Assembly (NCBI GenBank): GCA_035623255.1
Contig: DASPTU010000125.1
Coordinates: forward strand, 124,001 to 188,000
Direction: 5' to 3'
DNA length: 64,000 nt
DNA from: JAFAGX01 sp035623255
Lineage (GTDB): Bacteria > Acidobacteriota > Terriglobia > Terriglobales > Acidobacteriaceae
In this document: piece by piece, positions 18,288 through 28,119 of the stretch
Position numbering within the stretch: the first letter of the stretch is position 1
How the letters are laid out: every line of letters starts with the position of its first letter
Notes under the pieces: model-generated
What the model was told of the DNA's origin: nothing
What the model saw: only the letters and a program-made list of their open reading frames with translations
Database searches by the model: none
Program-made: the position numbers and the translations under genes

Positions 18288-18306
18288 CCGGCCTAAGCCG
18301 GTTTTG
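18288..18306 (+). terminator. Putative intrinsic terminator after the VWFA gene
   Basis: A short GC hairpin, CCGGC-CTAA-GCCGG (18288-18301), is followed directly by TTTT. It begins 10 bp after the stop codon of the VWFA gene. The stem is only 5 bp and the T-run is short, so the terminator may be weak. Confidence 0.5.
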
Positions 18307-18333
18307 CTTGGGTGTGGTTTCGCAAAGTGTGGT

Positions 18334-18747
18334 TCAAGCCTTGCGCCGGTCTTTCAGTCGTATCACGAACTTCAATCCCGACCAAACGTCGCTCACGGCG
18401 CAAACTTTCACGTCAACCAATCCGGCCGCCAAACCAGTGGTTCGCACTTTGTTTTCGTCCAAATCGGTGGCAACTCCCGAAGTTCTTTTCGGCCAACTCA
18501 CCCACAACATTCCTGCCGGGGCGAGCCGCTGCGAAAACTCGGAGAAGCTTTTCTGCAGATCAGCGGCATTCTTCACGAAAATCATCGCGAAATCGAGTGA
18601 CCCTTCGACATCCTTTGCGATCCGGCAAGTCTTCAGCGCGTCTTTGAGTTCAGCTTTGACTTCCGCAGGCAAGCCGGAGAAGCTTACGCGAAACTGATCT
18701 TTGATTCCGAGCTTTTTGGCTAGTGGAGTTCCGGAGTATCCCGCCAT
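18334..18747 (-). CDS. DUF3052-like small protein
   Basis: 137-aa cytoplasmic protein that I place in the DUF3052 family from its overall pattern: the start AGYSGTPLAKKLGIK, a central SLDFAMIFVKNAADL, the segment LAPAGMLWVSWPKR and the end KVCAVSDVWSGLKFVIR. No enzymatic motif is visible, and the family has no established function that I know of. The gene sits between two VWFA-related genes but lacks their features. It lies 21 bp upstream, in transcription order, of nothing obvious; its 3' end converges on the 17244-18278 gene. Confidence 0.75.
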   Translation of the reverse strand: MAGYSGTPLAKKLGIKDQFRVSFSGLPAEVKAELKDALKTCRIAKDVEGSLDFAMIFVKNAADLQKSFSEFSQRLAPAGMLWVSWPKRTSGVATDLDENKVRTTGLAAGLVDVKVCAVSDVWSGLKFVIRLKDRRKA

Positions 18748-18768
18748 ACTCGATGCTGGGGCTATGAG

Positions 18769-19905
18769 CTATTGCGAGGGAGCATAGTATCCGCGTCGGC
18801 TGCGGACGTGCAACCCCTTTTCCTGGGCGAGAATCTCAATCGTGCGGTAACGGCCGTCGGCGCGGAACTCCGCAGGCTTGTAGGAAATAGCGTATTGGCT
18901 GCGTAGCTCTTCCTGAATGGCCGCAAATGCGTTCGCGACCTCAGTCAGTTGGAAGGGAATATACGAGCGCCCTCCGGTAGCATCGGCGATCCGCTGCAGC
19001 ACCTTGTCGCCATGACTCCCGGTGCCGGACAGGTTGGTGCTGATCGTGTAGACGATCACCTCGGCACGCTGCGCCATCTCGATGGCTTCCTCGCGTGTGA
19101 CGTGGCTCTGGTTATCGTCGCCATCGCTGAGCAGGATCACCGCCTTGCGCACGGGACCGGTATGAGGAACCTTCAGAAGTTTGTCCCGACAGGCAAAGTA
19201 GAGAGCGTCATACAACGCCGTGCCCCCGCCCGGCCGCAGCATCCGTACTCCCATCGAGAGCTTTTCCGTATCGTCCGTGAAATCCTGTGATACTTCGGGA
19301 GTAACGTCGAATCCAACGACGAAGGCCTGATCGTATTTGCGGCGAATGGTCTGGTTCAGAAATTCGATGGCGGACTCCTGCTCGAACTTAAAGCGGTCGC
19401 GCACCGAATTGCTGGCATCAATCAACAAACCTACGTCGAGAGGCAGATCGGCCTCTGCTCGAAAGCTGCTGATCTCAGTCGCCGGCTTGGCATCGTCGAT
19501 GATTCTGAAATCGTTTCGCTTTAGGTCCTTCACGTAGTGCCCGTGCTTGTCAGTCACGGTGAAGACCACATTGACTTCATTGACGGTGCGGCGAATCGTG
19601 GAGATGGATTCGTCGTCCGCTGCGGAAGAACGCGTGTCAGCCGCAACCGGCGCCGAGGCTTCGCCTGGCTGAGGCGCTGAGGCCGCTGGTGCGGTTGCCG
19701 CGTTGGCAGCGTCGTTAGGATTGTCCTGCGGCTTTTCAGGCGCTGGGCTCTGAGCGGGAGCAGGCCGCTGGTCTGTTGCCGCTGGCGGTGTTTTTGTCGC
19801 CGATGGCGCCGCGGGCAGAGCATCGGGCTGGCCGCTTTGGCCATACATTGCGGCCACAATCACAATGGGAAACCAAACGGAGAGAATGCTGCGAAATCTC
19901 ATCAA
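18769..19905 (-). CDS. VWFA-related secreted protein, intact MIDAS
   Basis: 378-aa exported protein: signal peptide (residues 1-23), an Ala/Pro-rich linker to about residue 95, then the acidobacterial VWFA-related domain. The metal-ion motif is DASNS at 163-167. Other domain landmarks are KAVILLSDGDDNQSHV and the C-terminal ELRSQYAISYKPAEF...RRGYYAP. This is the third protein of its type within 4 kb. The ATG at 19905 is followed by a second ATG, and either could be used. The downstream DUF3052-like gene lies on the same strand 21 bp away, so they may be co-transcribed. Confidence 0.85.
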   Translation of the reverse strand: MMRFRSILSVWFPIVIVAAMYGQSGQPDALPAAPSATKTPPAATDQRPAPAQSPAPEKPQDNPNDAANAATAPAASAPQPGEASAPVAADTRSSAADDESISTIRRTVNEVNVVFTVTDKHGHYVKDLKRNDFRIIDDAKPATEISSFRAEADLPLDVGLLIDASNSVRDRFKFEQESAIEFLNQTIRRKYDQAFVVGFDVTPEVSQDFTDDTEKLSMGVRMLRPGGGTALYDALYFACRDKLLKVPHTGPVRKAVILLSDGDDNQSHVTREEAIEMAQRAEVIVYTISTNLSGTGSHGDKVLQRIADATGGRSYIPFQLTEVANAFAAIQEELRSQYAISYKPAEFRADGRYRTIEILAQEKGLHVRSRRGYYAPSQ

Positions 19906-19958
19906 TTCCCTTCATTATAGTCGCATGCAAGAACTCTGGTAGTCAGAGTAACTCCTCA

Positions 19959-21551
19959 TTAAACGGATGAATTCTCAGAGAGAAACCCACGGGATAGCGC
20001 GCTCCGAAGCTGCCACAAGGCGATAGCCAGGGCCATTAACGCCGCACTCCAGATCGCCAGACTCATATCCACGACCCATGCCGGTGCCTCTCCCACCCGT
20101 CGCAGCACAAACGGCAAGAAGTTCCACGTAGTGATGTGAACGTAATCCCACGGATCCTGAGTCATCGGAACATTATTCAGGCCCCACTGCTCCATCTTCC
20201 CCAGCGCAAACGCGACCATGTTCTCGAATCGCAGCGCAATCACAAATGTCGGATGGCCCATGGTTTCCATCTGGTAAATCTCCAGAGGCAACCAGAAAGC
20301 AAGAGATGCGAATTGAATCAGAGTGCTGACTGCTATCAGGAAAACTCCCGCGGCCCGAATCATTCTTCCCAACTGCTGCCGGTATCGCAGCAACAGTGGC
20401 ACCGAAATGAACGCCGCAAATTCGGCCGCAGTTGAGACGTATCGATCGCCCCACGCAAAATCGCCGCTCCAAACCGTGTAACGTGCGTAGAAGCAGATGT
20501 AACCGAGAAGCAACAGAAAAGCCGTGAGGACAAACGCCTTAACCGGCGGCGCAAAGTACTTCCATGCGAAGGTCGCAACCAGCATTGTCAGGATGATCAG
20601 CGGGTCAAAGAGAAAAATAGACTTCTCCGGGGTAATCAGGGGGCCGAGGAAACCGACATGAAACGGTGTCTCCCACGGATAATTTGCTGGAAGCGCCGGA
20701 TTCAGGCTGCGGTACTCCTTTGCAACTACCGAGATGTATGTGTTGAAGAACGACCCAAAACGATAGAACTGGTAGAGGCGGTCAATCAGCAGGAAAACCG
20801 CATAAATGGGGGCGGCCGTTTTGGTATAGCTCAGCAGGCGATCCCAAAGCCTGCGGCCTCGCAGGTCTTGCCCCCACAGCAATGCCAGCAAAACAAATAA
20901 TCCCCCCGCAATCAGGTCCAGCCCGGTCGTGAGCCGCGTCAGCAGGTTCAAACCGAATGCCGACGAGCCAATTACCAACGCCCGTTTGTTGCCAGTTGTC
21001 GCCCACTCGTACTGAAAGCAGAACCCACCCAATGTGAGCAGCATGATGTAGTTGTTCTCCATCATGTTCTGCGTGTAATGCAGGTGCGTCGTACAGAAAA
21101 GAACTGCCAGCACTCCCGCGAGAGCCTCCTTGAGTTTGAATCCCAGCAGTCGCAGAAGGCGCAGGCAGACCAGAGCTGTCAAGACATTAATGAGAATCTG
21201 CGTGGTATAGGTCACAAAAATGTTGCGCACGCTGGGATCATTGCCGTTGTAATCGCTGAATATTGGAATCCTTTCAATCCATGTGCCCACAATGTCTGCC
21301 GGCAACATGAGCAGCGATTGTCCGATTCCGTACCATCCATAGAGCCGCCCGCCGCGCCCATGTACACCAAATTCGGGATACTCATTAGGAAACACCGGCG
21401 GCTCAGAAGTCCAGAACGAGTGCGTGGCCTGCAGCCGATGCATGGTATCGCTCGATCCCAACTCGCCCGATTGCACGGCGAAGGCAAGCAACGCAGCCGC
21501 CAGGCTCACCAGCACTCGAGGATCCTGGGACCACCGGAGACGGTTAGGCAT
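19959..21551 (-). CDS. Multi-spanning GT-C-like membrane protein
   Basis: Integral membrane protein of 530 aa with about 10-12 hydrophobic segments. A first periplasmic loop has an acidic pair soon after TM1 (GELGSSDTMHRL), as in GT-C glycosyltransferases that use polyprenyl-phosphate sugars. Segments such as SFFNTYISVVAKEYRSLNP and SGDFAWGDRYVSTAAEF fit the long loops of that fold. I chose the ATG at 21551 (MPNRLRWSQ). The 26 residues upstream in the same frame look non-native. The sugar donor and acceptor cannot be read from the sequence, and the GT-C assignment is tentative. Confidence 0.6.
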   Translation of the reverse strand: MPNRLRWSQDPRVLVSLAAALLAFAVQSGELGSSDTMHRLQATHSFWTSEPPVFPNEYPEFGVHGRGGRLYGWYGIGQSLLMLPADIVGTWIERIPIFSDYNGNDPSVRNIFVTYTTQILINVLTALVCLRLLRLLGFKLKEALAGVLAVLFCTTHLHYTQNMMENNYIMLLTLGGFCFQYEWATTGNKRALVIGSSAFGLNLLTRLTTGLDLIAGGLFVLLALLWGQDLRGRRLWDRLLSYTKTAAPIYAVFLLIDRLYQFYRFGSFFNTYISVVAKEYRSLNPALPANYPWETPFHVGFLGPLITPEKSIFLFDPLIILTMLVATFAWKYFAPPVKAFVLTAFLLLLGYICFYARYTVWSGDFAWGDRYVSTAAEFAAFISVPLLLRYRQQLGRMIRAAGVFLIAVSTLIQFASLAFWLPLEIYQMETMGHPTFVIALRFENMVAFALGKMEQWGLNNVPMTQDPWDYVHITTWNFLPFVLRRVGEAPAWVVDMSLAIWSAALMALAIALWQLRSALSRGFLSENSSV

Positions 21552-21759
21552 TTTGGTTATCGTAATGCAACCGCATGGGAAATGTAGAAACCTCCGTGCC
21601 CTGGTTGGCGAACGAAAGTTGCGAGCCAACCTGGGACAAAGCCCCTCTTCCCAAAGCCCGCACGCCTACCTCGGGCATCCCGCATTGACACCAACAACTC
21701 CGCGCATTTAGATTCCCTAGCACTCTTGTGGGGCAAATCTAAAAATAGGGATCAGAACC

Positions 21760-23211
21760 ATGCGGGCCATAAGCGCTGTCGCATTTGTGTTTTTCATTTC
21801 GCTTGCCGCTGTTGCACAGTTGTCACCCGATGTCCGGGAGTATGTAAAGTTTGACAACCAGGTTGTCGCGATCACCCATGCGCGTGTGATCGATGGCACG
21901 GGAGCCGCCGCGCGCAATGATCAAACCATCCTGATTCGCAAAAGCAGAATCGAATCAGTCGGCGCCGCGAGCATTCCTGCCGATGCCAAGGTCATCGACG
22001 CAACTGGCCGCTCCGTGATTCCCGGGCTTGTCGACATGCATGGGCACATGTTCTACACGGCGGGAAACGTCTATCACAACGATGGCAGCCTCGCGATGGG
22101 CGGCATCACGCTCAATGAAATGTTCTACACCTATCCCCGTCTGTATCTCGCCGGAGGCGTGACCTCGGTTCGTACTACGGGCTCGATCGAGCCCTACACC
22201 GATCTCAACCTGAAAAAGTGGATTGATCGCGGCATGGTGCCTGGTCCAAGGATGGATGTGACCAGTCCTTACATGGAAGGCGAAGGAACCATGTTTCCAC
22301 AGATGCACGAAATCACCAGCCCCGCAGATGCGCAGAAGACGGCCGCCTACTGGGCCTACGAAGGCGTCACCTCCTTCAAAGCCTATATGAATATTACCCG
22401 CGCTGAGCTGAAAGCGGTCATTGACGAGGCCCACAAGCGCGGCCTTAAGGTCACTGGTCACCTGTGCTCGGTTACTTCGCGCGAGGCAGCTGAGCTCGGA
22501 ATCGATAACCTGGAACACGGACCCCTTGCCGTTGACACCGAGTTCGTCGCAAACAAAGTCCCGGACAAATGTCCGTTCTTTATGGACATGCTCGACGCAC
22601 AGGCGCACGTGGACGTGAATGGGCCTCAGATGCAGGAGATCACTCGCGATCTGATTCAACATCGCGTCGCGGTGACATCGACGCTGTCGGTATACGAACT
22701 TGATGTTCCCAGCCATCTGCCCCTTCGCAAAGAAGTAACGGATGCCCTGCTCCCGGAGTCGCTGGCCAGCTACATCGCTGCCCGAAACAGGGCCAACGGT
22801 GACCCGCGCTGGCTCATGCGCTTACAGAAGGAAATGCAGTGGGAGCGTGCCTTCTATGTTGCTGGAGGAAAGTTACTCGCCGGCAGCGATCCCACTGGCG
22901 TCGGCGCCATACTGGGGGGCGATCTCGCGGGATATGGTCTGCAACGCGAACTGGAGTTGCTGGTCGAAGCCGGTTTCTCTCCGCTGGAAGCAATTCACAT
23001 TACGACCCAGGTGAATGCCGAATTCCTCGGCCATGGCGATCAGATTGGTACGATTGCCGCGGGCAAGTTGGCCGATTTGGTCATCATTGCTGGCGATCCC
23101 TCCGCCAACATCGCCGATATAGAAAAAGTCGAGACCGTGTTCAAAGATGGCGTGGCTTACGATCCCGCCAAATTGTCCGAGTCTGTCCGCGGAATGGTCG
23201 GCCTCAGGTGA
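21760..23211 (+). CDS. Secreted amidohydrolase-family enzyme
   Basis: Metal-dependent hydrolase of the amidohydrolase superfamily with a signal peptide (MRAISAVAFVFFISLAAVAQ). The N-terminal beta-sandwich start reads ARVIDGTGAAARNDQTILIR. The metal ligands HxH are at H94 and H96 (VDMHGHM), a candidate carbamylated Lys is in SFKAYMN, further His residues are in VTGHLC and LEHGPL, and the late Asp is in LAGSDPTG. It closes with the usual GTIAAGKLADLVIIAGDP. The substrate is unknown: periplasmic members include imidazolonepropionase-like and prolidase-like enzymes. At 483 aa it is of normal length. Confidence 0.85.
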   Translation: MRAISAVAFVFFISLAAVAQLSPDVREYVKFDNQVVAITHARVIDGTGAAARNDQTILIRKSRIESVGAASIPADAKVIDATGRSVIPGLVDMHGHMFYTAGNVYHNDGSLAMGGITLNEMFYTYPRLYLAGGVTSVRTTGSIEPYTDLNLKKWIDRGMVPGPRMDVTSPYMEGEGTMFPQMHEITSPADAQKTAAYWAYEGVTSFKAYMNITRAELKAVIDEAHKRGLKVTGHLCSVTSREAAELGIDNLEHGPLAVDTEFVANKVPDKCPFFMDMLDAQAHVDVNGPQMQEITRDLIQHRVAVTSTLSVYELDVPSHLPLRKEVTDALLPESLASYIAARNRANGDPRWLMRLQKEMQWERAFYVAGGKLLAGSDPTGVGAILGGDLAGYGLQRELELLVEAGFSPLEAIHITTQVNAEFLGHGDQIGTIAAGKLADLVIIAGDPSANIADIEKVETVFKDGVAYDPAKLSESVRGMVGLR

Positions 23212-23273
23212 GAATGGCAGTGATATCAGGCGATTGGGACAGCAGGAGTAAGACCTGAGTTCGAACGAACATG

Positions 23274-24014
23274 CTACGTTCTTCCGTCTCCTTTCGCGAT
23301 CTCTGCGATAAATATTATTTCTCGCGAGCGTGTTGGCTCGAACAGGCTACCGTCCCAGTCTCCGAGCACGCCACGGACCACCAATCCTGAGCGGGCGATC
23401 AACCCCTCGACATGCTCTCGTGATGAAAACCGTAAAGTGCTGCTCGTGGTCAGCGCCACTTGCGGGAAGCGGTAGGAAGTCTCGAACGAGATGAATTCAC
23501 CGTCTTTGCCCTTCACTTCCAAGGTCTCCACAACTTGTTCGCCGTGGAACAAGCGGACCAAAGGCGGCCGTGCAGCCCACTCTGCAGCCCAATCCATGCC
23601 AGGATTTCGCGTCTCGAATGCAACCCTGCCACCCTCGTTGAGGTGGCCACGCATGGTCTCTAACACTGCCAGCGCATCGGCGTCAGTGAGCAGGATTTGG
23701 AAAGCATGCCCGGTCATGACGATTAGGTCGAAACGCCGGTCGGACCTGTAGGCTTGCGCTGCGGACTCGACCCACTCAACCCGTTCCGCGTGAGGTTTTC
23801 TTTTAGCCAGCGCCAGCATCGCCGCTGCTGGGTCAACACCTGTCACTTGGTGAGCGTGTTCGGCAAGGGCGCAGCAGAGTGTGCCCGTACCGCAGCCCAG
23901 ATCGAGCACACTGCGCGGCTGCGATCCGGCGAGGGAGAGATAAAAGTCGGTATCCTTCGCCCTTGGATTGGCAACGTCGTAAATTTCTGCGATCTGCTGG
24001 TTCTGGTAGTCCAT
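23274..24014 (-). CDS. Class I SAM-dependent methyltransferase
   Basis: Cytoplasmic methyltransferase of 246 aa. Motif I is VLDLGCGTGT (36-45), followed by the acidic strand-2 end in GVDPAAAML and the motif IV region FDLIVMTGHAFQ. I chose the ATG at 24014 (MDYQNQQ), which has AAGG just upstream, over the TTG at 24047, which would add 11 residues. The strong motif I makes the family secure. The acceptor is unknown, and the neighbours (an amidohydrolase and a peptidase on different transcripts) give no clue. Confidence 0.85.
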   Translation of the reverse strand: MDYQNQQIAEIYDVANPRAKDTDFYLSLAGSQPRSVLDLGCGTGTLCCALAEHAHQVTGVDPAAAMLALAKRKPHAERVEWVESAAQAYRSDRRFDLIVMTGHAFQILLTDADALAVLETMRGHLNEGGRVAFETRNPGMDWAAEWAARPPLVRLFHGEQVVETLEVKGKDGEFISFETSYRFPQVALTTSSTLRFSSREHVEGLIARSGLVVRGVLGDWDGSLFEPTRSREIIFIAEIAKGDGRT

Positions 24015-24144
24015 CCTTACGGCGCAGCCGAGTCTTTTCAGGGGCAATTCTACAGTTGTGGCTCAAGCGTTACTGGCGCCGATCGCAAGCGAGAGTCCAG
24101 GATCGCGAGACCCGCACCGGTATTTCCACAATAGGAACTGGACG

Positions 24145-25293
24145 CTAGCGCGGCAGTTTGGGAACGTCGACGCGGGCGAGGGCAGCACCCCAACCGTCGA
24201 AAACGGAAACGTCCGCCCAACGTGCGCTGGATTTGTTCCGATCAGATGGAGCTGAAAGCGTGAAGGTGACCGTGGTCAAGGGTGAGGTACAACCTGTGAC
24301 CTCGCGCATTTCGAATTCCGATCGTGACTGATTGAGGAAACGCTCACCTGTAGACATGTTCCGTGACACCGAAACGACGTGCAACACTACCTCGACCGCA
24401 CCCGCCAGGTTCTGGCAGCGCATTGGGACCCTGATCTCCAAGTCTTTTGCTTCCGTCTTTCTAACCGTGGGCGTACCGGCGAAGACGATGATCGGGGGAT
24501 TGCCACCCGGCGAGGCAAACCATTCCGGCCAGCGATGCTCGAATTCAATGCTGGCGCTAAGATAGGCGTGCATCAATTCCTGGTCCCGCTCCTCCCAACA
24601 AGGGTGCATCGCGTATAACGACCTCGGTGTTGCGCCGGAGCCTTTTGCATGCAGCAAATGATGCAAAGCAGGCACGAAATGGGGATGGTAACCTGCGCGC
24701 GCCATCAGCATGAGGCTATCGCGGTCAGCATCGATTTCCAGTTGCCGGCAAAATTGGCCCAAACTTGCCGACGCCTTCTGTGAGTCCGACCACGAAGCAA
24801 ACGGAACACCCGGGTCATCCAGAACGACTGTTTGCGCGCTGTCCCGTTCCCGGGATTTCTGATAAAGATAACGACGGGCCCAATCGCGCCGCTCGACATG
24901 GGAAATTTCGTGCGACAGGATGGCCGCCCAGAAGCCTGCGTTCTGGTCTATCAACTGTGCCAGACTCGTCTCGACGTAAATAGTCCCCTCCGGCGATGAG
25001 TAAGCGTTGAGCTGATCGCCCTCAATAATCCGCAGCTCCCAGGAGAATTTCGTGGCGGAGGGTCGCGAAAGCTGCTTGATGAGCCGTTCGAACACAGCTC
25101 TGCCAATAGCGTACCGTCCCACAGCGGCTGTGCTCCTTGCCATAAATTGGGGACGAAGCCGGATGCCGGTTTCCAGATCGACATTGAAGTTTGGTGGTAG
25201 CTCGGGCGCGTCGAACAGTGGAGTCTGAGCGTGAGTCACCATCGATGGGAATCCCACTAAGACCGCGCCGAGGAGTAGTGCCGGCCCTCGCAT
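24145..25293 (-). CDS. Secreted M48-like zinc metallopeptidase
   Basis: 382-aa protein with a signal peptide ending near THAQ (residues 1-23). The zinc-binding HEISH motif is at 128-132, preceded by the substrate strand YSSPEGTIYVETSL. The third ligand is E186 in EIDADRDSLMLM, matching the M48 ExxAD pattern. The peptidase core takes up the first 240 or so residues. The remaining 140 residues form a separate, beta-rich C-terminal domain that I do not recognise. It differs from HtpX in having a signal peptide and no membrane helices, so a periplasmic BepA/Oma1-like quality-control protease is the nearest known role. Confidence 0.8.
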   Translation of the reverse strand: MRGPALLLGAVLVGFPSMVTHAQTPLFDAPELPPNFNVDLETGIRLRPQFMARSTAAVGRYAIGRAVFERLIKQLSRPSATKFSWELRIIEGDQLNAYSSPEGTIYVETSLAQLIDQNAGFWAAILSHEISHVERRDWARRYLYQKSRERDSAQTVVLDDPGVPFASWSDSQKASASLGQFCRQLEIDADRDSLMLMARAGYHPHFVPALHHLLHAKGSGATPRSLYAMHPCWEERDQELMHAYLSASIEFEHRWPEWFASPGGNPPIIVFAGTPTVRKTEAKDLEIRVPMRCQNLAGAVEVVLHVVSVSRNMSTGERFLNQSRSEFEMREVTGCTSPLTTVTFTLSAPSDRNKSSARWADVSVFDGWGAALARVDVPKLPR

Positions 25294-25581
25294 GTCCGTT
25301 TTCCTTATCTCCTCCTGGAGCGCCGTAGTGCTCTGAGAGATGCCCGGTCGTTAGACCATCAGCTCACCAAAAGGAGCGTGCCTGAAACAATTATTATCAG
25401 AAAACCGACAGCACGCTGTGATAGCAAACACGTTGAGAGGTGCGCGAATACCCGTCGGTGCTCCCTCGAGAGATCTGCCTTTGAGCTCTTCATTGTAGAG
25501 CACTGCGGAATCCTGGCTGGGCCTCTCTTGAACAGATTAACGTCGTGCGCAAGCGTGCGCCCGGGATACAACGCCGATCCT

Positions 25582-26892
25582 CTATTGCACCGATACCGTG
25601 ACCGTGGCGACCGATCGGCCGTACTGGTTGGTCGCGTAGAGAGTGTACGTGGTTGTTTGTGACGGCACTACGGTCACACTGCTGCCTCGGACCGCCCCGA
25701 TCTGCGGAGAGATCACGTAGTACGAAGCTGCGGCCGCATTCCAGTTAAGCGTCACCTTTGTGCCGGAGCTCACTGTCGTCGCGCTAGCGGTGAAGGTGCT
25801 GATGCTCGGCGCCGCTCCCTGGGGCACATTCGATGCCGTATAAATCGGATTCATCTGCACGACCTCAAATGCCGACGCTGGAACCTGCGACAAATTGTGC
25901 AAGTCATTATTGTCCCAACGGTCATCCGGCGCGCCGCTCAGGTACATTGCGCTACCGTTGTCCGCCATGATGATGCCGTAAGTCTTCAATGCGGTAAGGA
26001 TCACCTGCACATTGCTGGAAAATCCGGAAATGTCATAGCTTGCCTTTAGCCGCATGCGCATTCCCATGGGCGCAGCCAGAGAATTCGAGGAATTGGCCGC
26101 CCAGTGCGACGCTGGAGGTATCATCGCTGCCTGGCTCTGTGGCAATGTAAAGCGAATGGCATGCTGAATTTTTCCGCTTGCCACTTCGTCGTAGCGCACC
26201 AGCCCGGCAAAAATCGATAGTCCGGCAGCGTCGGCCGAAGTCCAGGTCCACGGACGCTGCTCGTCATTCAAGAGGTCCCAAACCGCCGTCGACCCGGCGT
26301 TCCAGCTGCCGTCACTGTTCGCAGAAGCGCTGTACAGTTCATACAGGAAACAGTTGGCGTTATCGATTACCAGCACGTGCCGGTCCCCGTTGCCGGGATT
26401 GGGATACCCTTCAATCGGCGCACTTGCCGGAACGGGCATGGGGCCGGGATCGCTCTCATCGCCGTACGCCGTGAAATTTATGGCGACAAGGTTCTGCGAT
26501 CCGTTTACCGCCACGTAGGGAATTCCCATGCTGGAGCCTTGATACAGGCCCGAGCCAAAATCAGGATGCAAGCCGATGGTAGGACCGATGAAGTTGATAA
26601 TCGCATCCGAGTTCGGATCAACCGGTGCGGAAGAAATGTTCTGGTTCCACGCGTTGTCTGCAGGGAAGGGCCGGAACCCGTTTAAACTTGCTCCTTGTCC
26701 GGTCGCAATCCCATTACACTGACTTTGGGCATTGCCCGATCCGCCTCCCGTCCCGCCTCCGCTTCCCGCGTTTGACCCGTTGCCGGATTGGCTGGGCGCC
26801 GATTGCGATCCGCCGCAACCCATCAAAAACACCAGCAGTACCAATGTTAGCGAAACGAACAAGGCTCCTGGTCTGCGCATCGTGGAATCCAT
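25582..26892 (-). CDS. Lipoprotein with C-terminal Ig-like domain
   Basis: 436-aa predicted lipoprotein. The signal peptide ends in the lipobox FLMGC, with Cys26 as the lipidation site, followed by a Ser/Gly/Gln-rich linker. The middle 270 residues hold a domain I cannot name, with acidic and aromatic motifs such as HPDFGSGLYQGSSMG, HVLVIDNANCFLYELY and DERPWTW-like turns. The last 75 residues (from about PSISTFTASATTVSSGTKV) form an Ig-like or PKD-like beta domain. Probably an outer-membrane-anchored surface or carbohydrate-related protein, but this is only an inference. An alternative start is the Met at residue 5. Confidence 0.7.
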   Translation of the reverse strand: MDSTMRRPGALFVSLTLVLLVFLMGCGGSQSAPSQSGNGSNAGSGGGTGGGSGNAQSQCNGIATGQGASLNGFRPFPADNAWNQNISSAPVDPNSDAIINFIGPTIGLHPDFGSGLYQGSSMGIPYVAVNGSQNLVAINFTAYGDESDPGPMPVPASAPIEGYPNPGNGDRHVLVIDNANCFLYELYSASANSDGSWNAGSTAVWDLLNDEQRPWTWTSADAAGLSIFAGLVRYDEVASGKIQHAIRFTLPQSQAAMIPPASHWAANSSNSLAAPMGMRMRLKASYDISGFSSNVQVILTALKTYGIIMADNGSAMYLSGAPDDRWDNNDLHNLSQVPASAFEVVQMNPIYTASNVPQGAAPSISTFTASATTVSSGTKVTLNWNAAAASYYVISPQIGAVRGSSVTVVPSQTTTYTLYATNQYGRSVATVTVSVQ

Positions 26893-26988
26893 CTAATCAT
26901 TCTCGCGTCTTTCTATCGGCGCGACACGAGCCACAAGGTCAGGGGCTACGGGAAGACGTACATGTACAGATGAGCTTCTGCGATTGCG

Positions 26989-27993
26989 TTAATTGGCCGA
27001 TCCCCGCAGCCTGGACTCTGATTTTTCACCAATTTGGCCCACAAACTCCTCCAGTTCAGGTGGTAGCGCGGCATCGAGCGTGAGTGGTTGCCCGGTTGTC
27101 GGTTGTTGCAGGCTCAGCTTCGCGGCGTGCAGGAAGTTTCTTAGCAAGGAAAGCGTCGGCTTAGTTCTTGCGCGAATTTCGCCCGGCGCGCCGTAAGTCT
27201 TGTCCCCGACGACGGGGTGGCCTAAGGATGCCAAATGCACGCGAATCTGGTGAGTGCGGCCGGTATCTATCTGCAGTTCGAGCAGGCTGAACTTGCCATA
27301 GCCCGACTCGATTTTCCTTTTCACCGTATAGTGGGTAATCGCCTCCCGGCCGCCAGAGCGGCGCGTGGTCATACGCGTTCTCCACACGCGATCGCGGCTG
27401 ATGCTACTGCTGATCGTGCCGTGGTCTTGCTTCATCCATCCGTGCACCAGAGCGATATAAATTTTCTTGACCTGTCGTCCGGCAAACTGCGCGGCCAGCT
27501 TGCGATGGGCCGTGTCATTCTTAGCGACGACAATCAGACCGCTGGTCGCCTTGTCGAGCCGATGCACAACCCCCGGCCGCAGCTCGCCTCCAACTCCTGA
27601 GAGCTTTCCGAAACGATTCAACAACGCATTTACCAGTGTGCCGCGATTGCGCTGATCCTCCGTGGCACCCGCGCCCGCGTGCACCATCATTCCTGCGGGC
27701 TTGTTTACAACCGCCAGGTCGTCATCTTCGTAGACAATGTCCAGCGGGATTTCCTCAGGGATTGCACGCAATGGAGCCCTTTGAATCTCACCAACGAGTT
27801 CGATCTGCTCGCTCCCGCGCAGGCGCGCCGAAGCCTTAGCTGGCTTTCTGTCCACCAACACCTTTTGTTGCCGGATCAGTTGCTGAATGCGAGCGCGGCT
27901 GGTCTCAGGCATTTGCCGAGCCAGGAATTGATCCAGACGAATGCCTGCGTTTTCAGTAGTCGCTACAAATAATTCCGGTTTGTGTCCGCTCAT
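26989..27993 (-). CDS. rluD: RluD-type 23S rRNA pseudouridine synthase
   Basis: RluA/RluD-family pseudouridine synthase of 334 aa. An N-terminal S4 RNA-binding domain (IRLDQFLARQ... to about residue 65) precedes the catalytic domain. The active-site motif HRLDK is at 144-148, with D147 as nucleophile. Further motifs are NKPAGMMVH and GRTHQIRVHLASLGHPVVGD. I chose the ATG at 27993 (MSGHKPELF) because the ten residues upstream do not belong to the fold. RluD modifies helix 69 of 23S rRNA in E. coli; the exact target here is inferred. The next gene in the transcription direction is unrelated. Confidence 0.88.
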   Translation of the reverse strand: MSGHKPELFVATTENAGIRLDQFLARQMPETSRARIQQLIRQQKVLVDRKPAKASARLRGSEQIELVGEIQRAPLRAIPEEIPLDIVYEDDDLAVVNKPAGMMVHAGAGATEDQRNRGTLVNALLNRFGKLSGVGGELRPGVVHRLDKATSGLIVVAKNDTAHRKLAAQFAGRQVKKIYIALVHGWMKQDHGTISSSISRDRVWRTRMTTRRSGGREAITHYTVKRKIESGYGKFSLLELQIDTGRTHQIRVHLASLGHPVVGDKTYGAPGEIRARTKPTLSLLRNFLHAAKLSLQQPTTGQPLTLDAALPPELEEFVGQIGEKSESRLRGSAN

Positions 27994-28119
27994 CCAGTGG
28001 GCCCACCTGATTGTCTGGCACACCTGAGTTTAGGTGATTTCGTTGTCCAGCGGGACTCAGCTCTAGATGGATACTACGATGGGCCCCACCTTCTGCGATT
28101 TTCCAGAGGTGGGCGAAGA

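Noticed and set aside
25359..25571. Minus-strand 70-aa frame with a hydrophobic tail
   Set aside because: It sits in the gap between the M48 gene and the lipoprotein gene and ends in a hydrophobic stretch, but it has no RBS, no homologue I recognise and an odd composition.
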